DNA of 64,000 nucleotides, taken from the NCBI GenBank assembly GCA_033032175.1, contig CM065321.1, positions 890,501-954,500 of the forward strand, in the 5' to 3' direction. Each line of letters opens with the position of its first letter. The stretch's first letter is position 1. Below are positions 47,681 to 60,447 of this stretch, piece after piece. The notes under the pieces are model-generated. The model searched no databases. It saw nothing but the letters and a program-made list of their open reading frames with translations, and was not told where the DNA came from. Both the position numbers and the translations under genes were made by a program. This DNA comes from Saturnia japonica (taxonomy: Eukaryota; Arthropoda; Insecta; Lepidoptera; Saturniidae).

Positions 47681-47805
47681 TGTGAAGTGTGAACCATCCG
47701 CGAAAACTCCGAGTGTGAACCCATTATTTTCGCGGTGAGAATCACGAATTCGCAAAGTGTTCAACAGTTCATTATGCACAACCAGTATGTGGTTATCATA
47801 CATGT
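47681..47805 (-). CDS. Internal exon of an unidentified minus-strand gene
   Basis: Bounded by a strong acceptor (CTTATTACCTAG) and a strong donor (ACA-GTGAGTAC). The only open frame reads MYDNHILVVHNELLNTLRIR then DSHRENNGFTLGVFADGSHF. It starts in phase 1 and ends in phase 0. It lies 26 bp outside the 2.9-kb tandem duplication, which would fall in its downstream intron. The sequence looks like a folded domain, but I cannot name the family. It could instead be a short 5' exon read on the plus strand, though that frame closes quickly. Confidence 0.5.
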
Positions 47806-47987
47806 CTAGGTAATAAGATTAAAATGGACAGTGCAATGACATTAGTTTCAGTACAATGAACTCATATTTATTATGTCTGCCTTAGAGACCAGATGTATGT
47901 ATGTTATCATAATTATGATAATTTAAAGATAAACATCTACAAATTGAAACGAAAACTTAAGCAAACACGATTCTATGTAAATCCTAC

Positions 47988-48085
47988 TTTAATCAAATCT
48001 AGAGGTGGCCCCTAGCATGTTTCTCAGGTGATCAGAGATCTCATACAAGCACCTCAAACAATTAAATTTTGTGATTACGCTGGCC
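47988..48085 (-). CDS. Possible terminal exon, unidentified
   Basis: A minus-strand frame after ...CCTAAGGCCAG encodes VITKFNCLRCLYEISDHLRN then MLGATSRFD and a stop. It has a CxxC pair and no homology I can name. It may belong to a transposable element. Boundaries are approximate. Confidence 0.25.
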
Positions 48086-48234
48086 TTAGGAACTTAGAAA
48101 TTATAATACCTTTCTTACAATTAATATTTTAATAATATCCATAAAATTAATAAAACTGAAGTGTCTGTTTGTAATGTCAAAATAACAGCTTTTTATTATA
48201 TGCATATAAAAGTATTTACGACAAGTATAACAAA

Positions 48235-48590
48235 AAAAAAAAAAAATTGTCTGTCTGGTTGCTCTGGATAATCTCCGATACGGTTGGATCGATTTTGATG
48301 GGAATTTCACTGATAGATAGCTGATGTTATAAGGAGTAACTTAGGCCATTTTTTTTAGAAAACGAATTAGTGTTCAGCGCTAATAAAAAAACTCGTCATG
48401 GTGAATCAATTCCGGCGCTTAAATGGCTTACGCTGAGTAAACCATAAGAGATATAGCAAATTAATATATTACATAAATGAAGACCCACAATAAGCATTTT
48501 TGCCGTGAGCGGGGGAGTAGCAATATTCGTGCGAGCCCGATCGACGGCATTTTGTAGTTCACGAGGGCGAAGCTGCGGGCGGGCACAGCA
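48235..48590 (-). repeat. Retroposon fragment, family X copy 5
   Basis: Minus-strand copy with TTGTCTGTCTGGTTGCTCTG at the left and CGAAGCTGCGGGCGGGCACA at the right. Confidence 0.7.
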
Positions 48591-48999
48591 AGTAATGAAT
48601 ATGAAAATTAGTTAGTTTGGATGTTTGATGCTACAAGTTGAGTTATAGAATCTATTTTGGTGCACAGGGTTATGTGATATTAGGGCCCTTTAGGTTTTAT
48701 TTTTTGCATAGACAACTTATCACTTCAATTTCGACGCCTCATATGATGGCCCTTAGTATAGTCGGATTGCTCCCACCACTTGTACCCTAGAGTGGAGTTT
48801 GATCAAACCTATAATCTCATTTTTTATAGTCAATAATATTAATAATTGTTGGTTCATAGAGATTAAAATACGTATGGCAGAAAAAATAACCAAACACAAT
48901 GCATTTGATCATGATTAGCAATCATTGTGATACTGTTATACATTGATTTATATACAATAAAATTTATATACCATCACTCCTGTATCTACGAACGGTTAA

Positions 49000-49200
49000 T
49001 TTGGTATATCTCTTATAGTTTACTCAGCGTAAACCATTCGGCCGAATTGATTCACCATTATCAGTTATCAAAAATAAAAATAGTCTAAGTTACTCCTTAT
49101 AACAACAGCTATCTGACAGTGAAAGTCCCACCATAATCGGTCCAACCGTTTCGGAGATTACCTGGAACAAAACATACAAACAGACAGTAAGGAATTATAA
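49000..49200 (+). repeat. Retroposon fragment, family X copy 6 (right half)
   Basis: Contains TTTACTCAGCGTAAACC, CTCCTTATAACAACAGCTAT and AACCGTTTCGGAGATTACC; the left half is missing. Confidence 0.65.
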
Positions 49201-49599
49201 AATTTGTGTTTTTGTTTTATGTACTGTATATACTTTCATATGCATTTAGTAAAAAGCTGTTATGTAGGCATTACAAAAAGACACTTCAATTTTATTAATA
49301 ATATAGATTATTATGCTTAATATAATAAATCTGTAATGGTAATATATATGACAACAGGGAGGGAATATGTATATATTTTGAAATGACATAGGTATAGTAT
49401 ACTAATTATATTAATTAACACTGCATGATTTGTAGTTTTGTAATCTTTGAATTTATATATGGATACAATTGCAGTTCATGGATTACAGGCTATTCAGCCT
49501 AAATCGAAGGCTTGTAAAAACCTATACATTACAGTAAAAAGTTTTCATTCTAATTAATCATATGCAGTACATACCTATTTATTTATTAAGGTTAACAAA

Positions 49600-51006
49600 C
49601 CCGAGTTAAATCAAACTTACTCAAAATACACATGCTCATTTCACAAATTTATATAATACAATTGAACAGTAATATGTCCACACAGTATCCACAAAATTGG
49701 ACTGAGTAAGTATATTAAAATAATATTATACTCCCCAAATTAGAATGCAAAACTCAGCAAAATTTCTTAATTGTGGTTAGTCAAACGATTGCCAGCTAAA
49801 TCGGAAGGTTTGGTTTGTTTTTAATAGTTTACGTTTATTATGATTTTTTTTCATGATTTGCTTTAATTTTATTTTAAGACTACATACAATTATTTTAACT
49901 TTATTAAAAAAAAAAAATTAAAATATTATAAATCATACTAGTTGGGACCAAAGAATCATAAATGAATATATCAACTTTAAACATTTAGGTACTACAGCAG
50001 AAAGAGAGCAGTGGTTTAAAAAAAAACATCAAATTTAGTAGTTACTTTTCACCCTTAAGTTTACTTAATTTACAGTAAAATACTATTATTTTAACTTAAT
50101 ATTGACAATTATAGTTATAATTTGAAAGAACTACCATTTATGAAAAATATCTTCATTACCAAAAGCAATCTCATCAAGGCAATGTTAGACAAGGTCAATA
50201 TCTGAAATGAAAGTCAAGGTGCAATTAAAGCAATAAAATTAATAGATATTTGTGCAATGGCTATTTTAAGTAGAAAAATGAATTTTAAAAGAAGAATATA
50301 AAATCATAAATAAATCAAGAATACAAACTAATCATTCATGTGAAAAGTAGCTTGGCCCAAACAATGTAACAACCAAGCTGAATCAAAAATAATATCAACT
50401 CTTCTTGCAATATCTCAATGGAATTATAATCTTAAAAGGAAACTTAACAAAGACAAAATTAAATGTTAATTAATAAGCCTTTTGCATCACAAAATATAAA
50501 AAAAATATTTTGACTTGGTTTGGGTAATCCAAATACAGAAGAACAGTTAAATCTATTTAGGAATATAAATAACTAAAAATGCCCTATGGTTTCACTCATG
50601 TTACATTATTATATAGTTATAGTGTAAATTTATATAGCCTATGAACCTTCCTCAATAAAAAGTCTATAAAATGATAAAGTATAATTTTACAAATCTGACT
50701 AGAATTTCCAAAAGTAGCATCTTTACTCAAACATAATTATAAAAAAGCAAACAATCTCTTGAGGTTTGCAATATTAGTATAGTTTAAAAACTGTGATATA
50801 AGTTAGGCACCTTACAAATAGCTCACACTAGCTAAGACATAGTTGTTTACAATTAATTATTATGTTTAAAACTGAAATATTAAGAATTTGAAGCTAATAC
50901 CAATAATTTAATATAAGATAATATAAAAAACACAGACATTGTTGCGTTTGTTATCAGACCCCTGAAGTTTCCTATGTATAAAACTATATACATCCTGCTT
51001 GCCTTA
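49600..51006 (-). other. Unique AT-rich stretch, possible long 3'UTR
   Basis: No repeat family or coding frame recognised. It follows the stop of the candidate small mitochondrial gene on the minus strand, and a minus-strand AATAAA lies near 49580, so it may be a long 3'UTR. Confidence 0.3.
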
Positions 51007-51747
51007 TTATGCAGTAAGTGCAGGCACCGTACCAAGCGGTTTTGTCTTTGTTCTCAACACTGGATAGACTTCAGTGTGTTTGGCATTATTGTCAGTCCAA
51101 TTGTTTAATATCTATTTATATATTTACAACAGTTGTTGATGGCCATGATACAATTTGTATTTAATTTATAATTATATAACCTTCCATCAAATTCATCCTC
51201 AATTAAAATAATAAAAAAATAAGCAAACCTATACTTTATTACTGTGTCTATACACATCTATTCATTGTTTAATGAACTACAATTATACCTAAAATGAGTT
51301 AATATATTCGCGACGAATCTCACACTGATAATGTTATCAGTTACTCTTTCAAGATAAAATATAAAATACAATAACAATATATCAAAATACATTGTACTTA
51401 CAGATTCTAAATTGGTACCTATAATAAATAAACAGTGCCCATGACCTTGGTAAAGTGTTCACCTTGAGTCATACTGCTTAGATTTGTAAGGAAAACCGCT
51501 TTACCGTCAGTGATTCTATCATCATTTTATAGAACAACGATAAATAGTTGCTATCAAACAATGTTAACAAACATCAGCTAAATACGCACTTTTGTATAAC
51601 CAAATTTAAAGATACATCATCATCACACTGGAACATCGCCAATGAGAAAGAAAAAACACTACGGTACTACTTACCCGAAGACAATTGAGGATTTCTTCTT
51701 ACAGCAAACCTCCCCACAGATATGAAACTCAATCTAGCACTACTCAT
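51007..51747 (-). CDS. Candidate small mitochondrial protein gene (3 exons, 64 aa)
   Basis: Exon 1 (51747-51675) starts MSSARLSFISVGRFAVRRN, a textbook amphipathic, Arg- and Ser-rich import signal, and ends in phase 1 at GTAAGT. A 17-nt microexon (51418-51402) between TTTATTATAG and GTAAGTAC encodes TNLES and restores phase 0. Exon 3 (51111-51007) encodes ILNNWTDNNAKHTEVYPVL to PALTA and a double stop. The sum is 195 nt, divisible by three. I do not recognise the protein. The microexon is the weak link: a larger exon missed elsewhere is possible. The next 1.4 kb downstream looks like unique, AT-rich 3'UTR. Confidence 0.42.
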
Positions 51748-52469
51748 TATAAACCGATCGATTGTTTTCCGAAATTAACATCAGCCACCAAACAAACGAC
51801 AGTTAAACGCACGACCCAAAGAAATTATGATTTTATAAAGCTGCCGTACAAAAGCGAGTCGCAATTTTTATTGTGTATTTTTGTCAGTGAGAGCCGAGGT
51901 CTATGTCATGACGCAACACTTTGAGTCAACATCAACACTGGATGAAATTCTATAATTTTATAAGTGTAAATACGAAAACTGCACTTTAATATTTTTTGTT
52001 TGGAAGATTTATCAAAAAACAAATTTATTTTTCAAGTGTCGGAGCGGCCATACTGATGATCATAGACCAATAACCAGAGCTGATGATCACAGCTGATTTT
52101 GAAAGAAAATGAAATTTTTGTAACACGTTGTTTTTCAGTGTTGCTGGAAGTGAAACGTCAAAGTTCCGAAATATTATATTTCAAAACGAATTTCGAGATG
52201 TACCTACTCAAAATATTTATTTCAAATGAAGGACGATGACAACAAATATTTTGATTAAATTATTTAGTAAAACCTAAAGAACGGATTAAAAGATCTGTTT
52301 ATATATATAAGATCCAAAGAAGTTTAAAAAGATTCGAAATTGAAACAAACATATTAGGTGCCGGCAACGCTGATATTTTTAAGTTAATCGTAGGTATCTC
52401 TAATGATTATTGTAATAGACATCGACTATTTGAAAATTCGACAGTATACATTCTACAAAATAAAATAAA

Positions 52470-52600
52470 ATTCTAAATCAGCGGACTCGAACTATCGACC
52501 ACACCGTATTGTACATACAAAAGTGTGTACAATTCTGGTCGTTACCTTCACGCCCTCGCCCGCGCCATCAGGCTTATTTGACGACAATCATATTCGTAAA
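52470..52600 (-). mobile_element. tRNA-like SINE fragment, third family
   Basis: On the minus strand: GATGGCGCGGGCGAGGG, then GGTCGATAGTTCGAGTCCGC (B box). No tRNA cloverleaf could be drawn. Confidence 0.5.
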
Positions 52601-53125
52601 AATTATGATTTGCATTAACCGTGTTTAATGTATTTTATCTCATTCTCTACCACGCAAAATTTGCCATTTGTTGAAGTGAGAAAAAATGTCTTGACGTATG
52701 CACCTAAAGCTCTGGCTCAACCAGAGTTTAGAGTTTTGTTAATTTGATTAAATAAAATATTAAAAAAAAACGCGTGCGTCTCGGGACGCTCGATAGAAGT
52801 GATAACAGATATCTTAAACTAATCTAAGTTGAACTATTTAATATTGAAATTGTTTAACTTGAGAAAAGCTTAGGTAATTACTTAAACTTTATGTATATTA
52901 ATATGATAAAGGAAAGGAAAGGAAAGATTATTTATTAGTAACATCTTTTATTGATAAAAAATATATTTTATCCTTATAATAAAGTTAATCGATTTTATTA
53001 CTTTTTGGTACATATGACAATATAAACAATGTAAACGAAAGTATTATTTTTGCTGGTCACTCCAAAAGTGAACGTCAAACAAAAAATCGTTTATTGTCTG
53101 TGGTGAAAAATGAAAATCGTTCAAA

Positions 53126-53394
53126 ATGGCCGAGACAGAAACCGATAATAACAGTGTTATCAGAACAGATAGAAGCGGTAAGGGAATTATGCCCAGCAAT
53201 GGGCCCCGCCGCGTTACTATCTATAAGACTGAGACTGGGTTCGGATTTAACGTGCGTGGTCAAGTGTCTGAGGGTGGGCAGTTGAGGTCAATCAACGGGG
53301 AGTTATATGCTCCTCTGCAGCATGTCAGCGCTGTCCTTGAAAATGGAGCTGCTGAGCAATCCGGGATAAGAAAAGGCGACAGAATCCTTGAAGT
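53126..53394 (+). CDS. Snx27: SNX27 (sorting nexin-27) first coding exon, PDZ domain
   Basis: SNX27 is an endosomal adaptor that couples PDZ-ligand cargo to retromer for recycling to the plasma membrane. This exon encodes a 22-residue N-terminus and then most of the PDZ domain: [20 protein letters not shown], the hallmark insertion [19 protein letters not shown], then [11 protein letters not shown]. The PDZ carboxylate-binding loop is GFGFNV. The start AAAATGG has a good context; the donor is GTAAGT at 53395 in phase 2. The rest (end of PDZ, PX and FERM-like domains) was not found before 64000, so the first intron is likely over 10 kb. Confidence 0.93.
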
Positions 53395-54029
53395 GTAAGT
53401 ACTTAATACAATCTTTTAAGTTATTCGTTCTGAAAAATTCATGTAGAATGTACTCTTTGGTGGATAGACTTTTCACCAACATTAATTTATTATATTTATT
53501 TTAACAATATGAATTATGAACATATTATATTGTTGTCGAAGAAGACTGAAAGTTGCTTGTAGTTGTATTTATAATTATGTAAAATACACATTGCTTATGA
53601 TGATTCATTATAAACATGTTTTATTGTCTTTATGTAGTATATTATAATAGACCTACTTGTTACATTAATGATTTTGTCTTTTATAAAACATACTAAGTAT
53701 AAATTTATTTACAAATTAGGCATACATGTCTGTTAGTTTTTAATTTGTTTATTTAATTTTATTATTTGGTATTTAATTTTTTTGTAGATATATAGAGTAG
53801 GATGAACCCACAGTCCATGTTAAGTAGTAATTAAATAGAATGTCAAAAATCAAAACAAAGGTACGAGGGGTTAAGGAGAATATGAATGGAGCTGACTATT
53901 TATTTTGACTTTTACTGGCAATGTAACTACAACATATTACTAACTTATTAGCATGGTACTTTTAGCTTACCAAACACAAGAATATTTCTTAATATATTAT
54001 TGTGAACATAATTGATAAAAAAAATTGAG

Positions 54030-54265
54030 CATGACTGCCTCATTAGCATAAAGGTCCTAAGGGCGACTGCTATGCTCGAAGTCCTGGGTTGAATTCTTAG
54101 GTTGAGCAAACTGTTATTATGTTTTTTTATGAATTTCTCAGTAGCAGCTCGAAGTTTGTCTTTGTGCCTAATTAATACACGGGACCTAAAACATACCCGG
54201 TGAACTGTGGGTGTACATTAGTACACCTCTGCATAACCCTTCGGGGATACAGGCATGATGTTATG
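54030..54265 (+). mobile_element. SINE, family A, diverged
   Basis: Shares GCGACTGCTATGCTCGAAGTC, AATTTCTCAGTAGCAGCTCG and CCTTCGGGGATACAGGCATG with the copy at 20450; the B box is eroded. Lies in the SNX27 intron. Confidence 0.75.
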
Positions 54266-55499
54266 ATGTATGATGATGAATTATACACTAAAAATATTTC
54301 ATAATTAATAACAATAATGTGTCAGAATACAATACAATAATAACTAACAAGTTGTATCTGGATATTTAAATTTTGAACTTGTAAAATACACTGTACCTAC
54401 TAAGGTTTGAAATGATAGAATTTTTCTTAAAATAATATTAATTTCTCAAGGTTTGAAATTTTTACAGGATAATAAGCTGTCTTCTATACAAAAAAAAAAT
54501 CTAGTCAACAAATCATCATTTTTTAATTCCAGACATATTAAGACCTAATAAAGTTTTGTTAAAAGGATTTTTGGTTTTGTAACTAATTTGTATCCAGGTT
54601 CTTTGATATTTCTTAGTTTATATCATCTTTATACTTTTCTTTTAATAATTCTCTGTATAAAAAATATGACTGGCATTTATTTAAAAATGCTTATTTCTTT
54701 TTTTTATTTGTTTCCCCTATATGTTTCTAAATTACTTGTATGATACTTATAAAACTTTAGTCAGTTCTTATGAGTAAGCCTGTCAAGATTTCTGAATTAA
54801 TACAGTCATTGTATGATATGGAGTGTGCAAGTTATTTAGCAAGTATTAGATCACTGAAATGGCAGTGTGCTGGTCAAATATGCTGAAGAACTGATAACCA
54901 ATGGGGTAGATGAGTTCTCGACTGGAGACACCGTTTAGGTAAATGAAGTATGGGATGCCCCCCTGCAAGATAGGGGCAACAACCAGCACAGGGTGGCTGA
55001 ATTGAACTGGATGTGAACATTGGGTCCTGTGGTAATCCTTGGAGAAGGCCTATGTCCAGTAATGGACAGATAAAGACTGAAGTAATTTAGTTTCAAACAT
55101 AACAGGAATAGCAAAAACTAATGGTAATTAAAGTAAAGAAAAATAGGCAACTGATTTTAAAAAGGTAGCATTGAGTGCTGCTAAATAGCAGGAAGGCTGA
55201 CTGATTTCAAAATTTTATGCATGGTGATGTTGATCTAGCCATGCAGGCACTAGTGATCTATTTCATCTCTTTTAAATACTGAGGAAAAGAGACACAGTGA
55301 GTTTTTATTCTTTGGCAGTTTGTGTGAGTTATCTGAATATCCCTTTATTTAAGTCAATGAATAGTGCCTCTTTTTGGCTTTATGTTGTGTTCTAAAAAAA
55401 TTGTATCTAATGCAATGGATACCAGTGATGGTCATTTGAAACCATAAATTTTTACTTCACTCAGGATATTGAAGCAATCTATTATTATTGATATTTCAG

Positions 55500-55705
55500 T
55501 ATTTATCCAACTTTTACAAAGGAGGGTTATGTTTTTCGAGTGTATGTTTGTATGTATGTTTATTTCTTTGGCATGCTCTGTAGTCTAAACGACTTGATGG
55601 ATTTTAGCAAACGAGGTGTCGCTAGAATTGTCTTAATTTTGGAAGTGACATGGGCTATATAATATTTAAGTATGGCGTCTGGGAATCAAATAAATAGAAA
55701 TAGAA
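55500..55705. repeat. Single-arm relative of the foldback element
   Basis: TATTTCTTTGGCATGCTCTGTAG, CGAGGTGTCGCTAGAATTG and GGGAATCAAATAAATAG match the arm at 21182-21380. Confidence 0.7.
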
Positions 55706-56141
55706 AAAACATGTTTTTTTGTCGTGTTTTTATTGCAGTCCGGTTTTTTGTTTTCATTTTAATAATTTAGCATATTTTATGGATAATTTGTCCTTTTGGT
55801 TACCTCAAAAGGCGACTAAATAAAGTGCCTGCGAAGTTTAAAACAAAAATAAGGCACGACTAAAGGCTACTTTTTACTACACACCATGCCGGCGGGGTTT
55901 TCCGTGTGTATATGCCTCAGAAATGAGCAGTAAGCCGCGAGCTTCATTTCAGCTGTAACAATAGCCGTTTCGATTTTTGCGGATAACCCGCTGGGCTAGA
56001 CGACCAGCGTGCATGCTAAACCGCCGGTATAGTGTGTAATAGCCTTAAAATGAATACATTATGACGTCCGCTTGTAGCAGTATTAAACAATTCTCCAAAT
56101 TAGTGGTTTGATGATCGCCTCAATCATAATATCGACGACAG

Positions 56142-56192
56142 AAAGGCTAATTGACCAACGTGTAAAGTTTACACGTTGGTCAATTAGCCTTT
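56142..56192. repeat. Perfect 25-bp palindrome, 1-nt spacer
   Basis: AAAGGCTAATTGACCAACGT plus GTAAA (56142-56166), a single G, then its exact reverse complement (56168-56192). It would form a very stable hairpin. No related terminal repeat was noticed elsewhere in the window. Confidence 0.95.
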
Positions 56193-57217
56193 TATCGCGG
56201 CAACGTCGCGACTCGTCGGTATCATGTATAAATTGTTTTAATAACAACGTTTATTTTGAAATCACAAACATGCTACTTTGCTTGAAGATAAGAAGAAAAA
56301 TAAACATGATATATTATTGTTCGATATCGGACACTATAGTACCTATTGATACAATAATAGAATACAAAAGTTTGTACATTGTAAAAATCTTTACGCAGTA
56401 AATCCTAACTAAAAACAAGCATGTCACGCAAAAATGCGCAATGGATATTATATAAGTTTTATCAATCGAAGACAGATATTCAAACTTAAAGAGAAGTCCT
56501 ACGAGAAATGTTAGGAAATGGCATAGGATACGTAGTTCACTTGTTTAGCGATCACTGCAACTCATGACCCTCTTCAACCGATCTAATACAAGACTGGAAG
56601 TTAGTCAAAGATAGATTGCTACTCTCGAAGATTAAATGCGAAAAAGTAACTAAAGTAGTAAAAAAAATAGCACATTTTAAAATGATTTTGTTCATTCTCG
56701 TGTTCCATTTTTTTTCCAATTCAACGGTTTTAAATTTTGGTATTACGCGTAGATTAATACTTGGCTGGTAGGAGTTAGGTGTTTTGTCCGCATAATGTTT
56801 TAAATTTATCAGATAACAAAAAAGTACTAGATATCACGGAGGCGCTTAAAATTTTAAAAATTTGTTGAGTGAGCTGAATTTAATGGTTCGAAAACAGTAC
56901 ACTCCAACTCGCAAGATAGACTTTATATAAACTAAACTATACTAACTAAAGTATAACTAAATAAACTATCACCGAATTACTGCATATCACTGGTCCTATA
57001 ATGCCTCAGAGTATCGTCCATCTCTTTCAAGGATCTTAGAGATAGTCTAGACAGTTTTTAATAATAATAGGCCTTTACCTATGAAATTGCCGTTCTGCAG
57101 TACTGGCCATTTCAAATCAAAATAATTTTTGTTTGGCTAAGAATTCTAGTTTCAAATTAATTTTATTTTAAAAACATGGAATTCTTTTTCCAAAAGTAGT
57201 CATTTGTTTATTGATTA

Positions 57218-58250
57218 GTGTTACATTTCCGTCGCATTTCAATCTTTTTTGTCATCATGGATACGTTAAAAATTCGAGTAATTATGGAATATGAGTACCG
57301 TCGTAGCAGCAACGCGGCACAAGCGGCACGCAACATCAACGACGTTTACGGAGCTAACACTACGAACCAACGCACCACCTGTTATTGGTTTGCTCGCTTT
57401 CGTTCTGGGAATTTCGACCTGAAAAATGAAACTCGCGGTCGTCCGAAGACTTTGGTCGACAATGACGAATTAAAGGCGATTGTGGAAGCTGATGATACAC
57501 AATCTACGGCTGAATTAGCAGCAGCTTTCGACGTTAGCGTCAAAACAATATTGCTCCATTTATGTCAAATTGACAAGGTATAAAAGCTTGACAAATGGGT
57601 GCCCCACGAACTCAATGATCGCCAGCGCGAAGTACGCGTCGAGACGTGCCTTGCCCTGCTCAACAGACACACAAATGAAGGAATTTTGAACCGCATTGTT
57701 ACCTGCGATAAAAATGTATTCTGTTTGATAACCGCAAGCGCTCAGCAAGTTAGTTGGATCCTGGTTCAGCGCCTAAACAATGCCCTAAACGAAAACTTGC
57801 CCCTAGAAAAGTGATGGTCACTGTTTGGTGGTCTAGCGCCGGTGTGATTCATCACAGCTTCTTACCAAACGGGGTGAGCATTACTGCAGATGTGTACTGT
57901 GAAGAACTGAACACAATGATGGAGAACCTGGCACATCTCCAACCAGCATTGGTCAATCGCTCGTCTCCGTTGCTCCTGCACGACAACGCGCGACCTCATA
58001 CTGCACAGCAGATGGTCTCCAAGTTGCAAGAACTGAGGTTGGAAGTTCTCCGTCATCCGCCCAACTCACCAGACCTTTCGCCTACAAACTACTACTTTTT
58101 CTAGAATTTGGATAACTCCTTGGCGGGAAAAAAATTCAATACCCGAGAGGCAGTACAAAATGCCTTTGAAGAATTTGTTGCCTCCCGTCCAGCTGATTTC
58201 TTTAAGAAGGGCATCAATAAACCACGCCTGTTTACTGGGTGTAGGTACGG
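57218..58250 (+). pseudogene. mariner-family transposase, second type, broken
   Basis: Starts at 57257 (MDTLKIRVIMEYEYRRSSNA), with the HTH and linker GNFDLKNETRGRPKTLVDND. An in-frame stop is at KV*KLDKWVPHEL (57580), a frameshift near 57710 destroys the first catalytic site (CDKNVF where CDEKW is expected), then LLLHDNARPHTA (second Asp) and PPNSPDLSPTNYYFF follow; the third Asp position reads Asn. A further stop lies before NLDNSLAGKKF. Distinct subfamily from the 33.4-kb element. Confidence 0.93.
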
Positions 58251-59226
58251 CTAACCCACTATGGTGGTTGTTACGCGTGGTTTATAGTGGTCGCGATCTC
58301 CTCGGACACAAATGTCATGCCCTATCTTCCAACTGGATAAGTGCAGCAAGCTCAGGGTTCACTTTAAAAACAAAAATGTTACTTATAAAATTTAAATTCA
58401 TATTGTGAGTGCAGTCGGTAGCAAAAATTAACTTATTGCATATTCATATCAACATTTATCTAGAGTGCACTTAAGTTGCTACATAATTATATTATCTTAA
58501 GAGACTACTGATGCAATTATGTTATTTTATACAAAACATATTTTTCCTTAGTATTTTTCAAAAGACTTTCCGCTATACTGCGCGTGACGCGTGATTGTGT
58601 TCCAATCTGTGTAGTTTCTAAAACGTTTTATTATAACTTTTGTAATAATATTTGATTGCGTTGTCATTTTGGGCATGGTCTTTTTTTCGCTGAAATTGAT
58701 TAGTTCGGACTTACTTGGCCCACTCAGGCAAGCAAATGACACTGGATAAACAGCAAGCCGTTGTTTTTTTTTAAATCTTAGATGTTTTCTGGGCAAGCTT
58801 CGGCTTTTAATTACTTACGATAATAGTGTATCAAGTAGAAATAGAGAGTTTAGTTGTCAGAAATGGTAGTTTTAATTCTATTCATAAATAATGGTTTTAA
58901 GGGGAGTGGATTATAAATAATAACTAGGAGCATGCATTTTAAGTTTCCACAAAAGCTACCTGGACAGTTTTGACAAGGGAGCCACCAACCTGTTGAAGCT
59001 ATCTTTGAATATTACATGAATAAGTAGAACAATATTCTATTCACTTGACGCTGGCAGAATTGTGGATAAACACGGTTACCGTTAAATTAAAATAAGATGT
59101 CGGGAAAAATCCTGAAATATGGAGATGAAGATGGACCGTAAATATGTGTGTAATTTCTCGCCAGCAACGTCTGCGGTGTATTTAGTTTACAATAAATTGT
59201 AAGGGACAAGAGAACCAGCGGCTGTC

Positions 59227-59315
59227 ATGTTTAATTTCGTGAGTTGTCTCTATGAGCCTGCACACGCGATACCGAAACCAGTTCAGGAGGAGACTGAAGC
59301 CCTAATTGATGTTGG
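59227..59315 (+). CDS. Candidate first coding exon, unidentified
   Basis: ATG then 29 codons (MFNFVSCLYEPAHAIPKPVQ, EETEALIDV) to a GTATGT donor in phase 2. The codons are mixed and the peptide is acidic. It could be an alternative first exon, since the SNX27 exon and the one at 61851 end in the same phase. No protein recognised. Confidence 0.3.
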
Positions 59316-60281
59316 GTATGTCGTTATAATTTGCGGGATATTAAGTTAAGGAATTATGTTAAGCAAGTTTTTTTTATCGAAAGGGTAATAGGGTATTTAT
59401 TATAGATGGATCATTAACGTGAATGATGGTGACGTCTGGAAGTGATATCCTCCTTGTATAATACTGTACAAACAATTGTTGATAAACCCGATCGAGTCTC
59501 TTGCTGTTTCGTCTCAATGACTGGGACTTTCGAACCGGAATTGAATGAAGTATTTTCGCAAAATAGCAGTGCTCGCGCTGTTGTTCTCAAGTGCAGAGGA
59601 TGTTGTTAGCAACACGTATTATATAGTACTAGCTTACCGCAGACCAAACTACCACGTGTGTGGATACCCCATTCCAGGGGACTTCAGTATGCAGTAATTC
59701 CAGAAGGGAGTGAACGGGTTTTTAAAGAGTGCTATGCGCATGTGATGCCATCAGACGAATCGCACATTTGTTTGCTACCGTCACTGTTTATAAAAACGGA
59801 GTTAACTCTATGTATTTTGGTGATTGCCATGCAGTTATCCGTTTATAATTTAGCGGAATATACTAGTATTTAATTATGTGGCATTTAAGAAAGATGAGAA
59901 TGTTTACTAAATATTCGATGTTACTCGTAACATGAAGACAAAATACAAAATAATATAATCTGTAAAATACATTAAACCTAATGTGCCTCTGCTAACTAAA
60001 TATATATCACTCATTTATTAATGTTTAGATAAGCGTTTATAGTGAACCACAGACGGACTTAAAACAGCTTGCACAGTCTCTATAATACATATGGCGTTAT
60101 AATTTGTTTCAATTCTATTTACTTAAAAACATATTTTGCTTGTGAGTGAATCGAAATTGATATAAATCTCATTATTACAGCCGTGAAAATGTGTAAATTT
60201 TATTGTGTAATTTAGCTTTGAAATTTAATAATGCTAGGCTAAGGAATAAATTAATTCAAGGTTTACACACTAAAATAAAAA

Positions 60282-60447
60282 AACACAAGACAATTTTTAA
60301 CAAAAAAGAAAACTAGCGTCAATGAGGAGTTACCTGGTGTGTTTTCGTAGTTAAAGCTCCATTGCTAATGAAATTAAACACCAGGGAACTCTTAAAAATC
60401 ATTGAAGGTGGTTATCGTTTCGTTTCGTAACGTTGTTAAAAATTGTC
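60282..60447. mobile_element. Compact family Y MITE with inverted ends
   Basis: AAGACAATTTTTAACAA at the left is matched by TTGTTAAAAATTGTCTT at the right (17-bp perfect TIR). Internal blocks ACACCAGGGAACTC and GAGTTACCTGGTGTG are also inverted copies, so the whole element folds back. Confidence 0.8.

Larger units (their letters stand above)
53400..56050 (+). other. SNX27 intron 1 (left part), few features
   Basis: Apart from the SINE at 54030 and the foldback arm at 55500, it is AT-rich DNA with no visible exon. 55850-56040 is GC-richer and may be a repeat. Confidence 0.4.

Noticed and set aside
56108..56401. 97-codon plus-strand frame across the palindrome
   Set aside because: It reads through both arms of the hairpin and then AT-rich DNA; no codon bias or domain.
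59094..59151. Short frame MSGKILKYGDEDGP
   Set aside because: 14 codons then a stop with no donor; not supportable as an exon.
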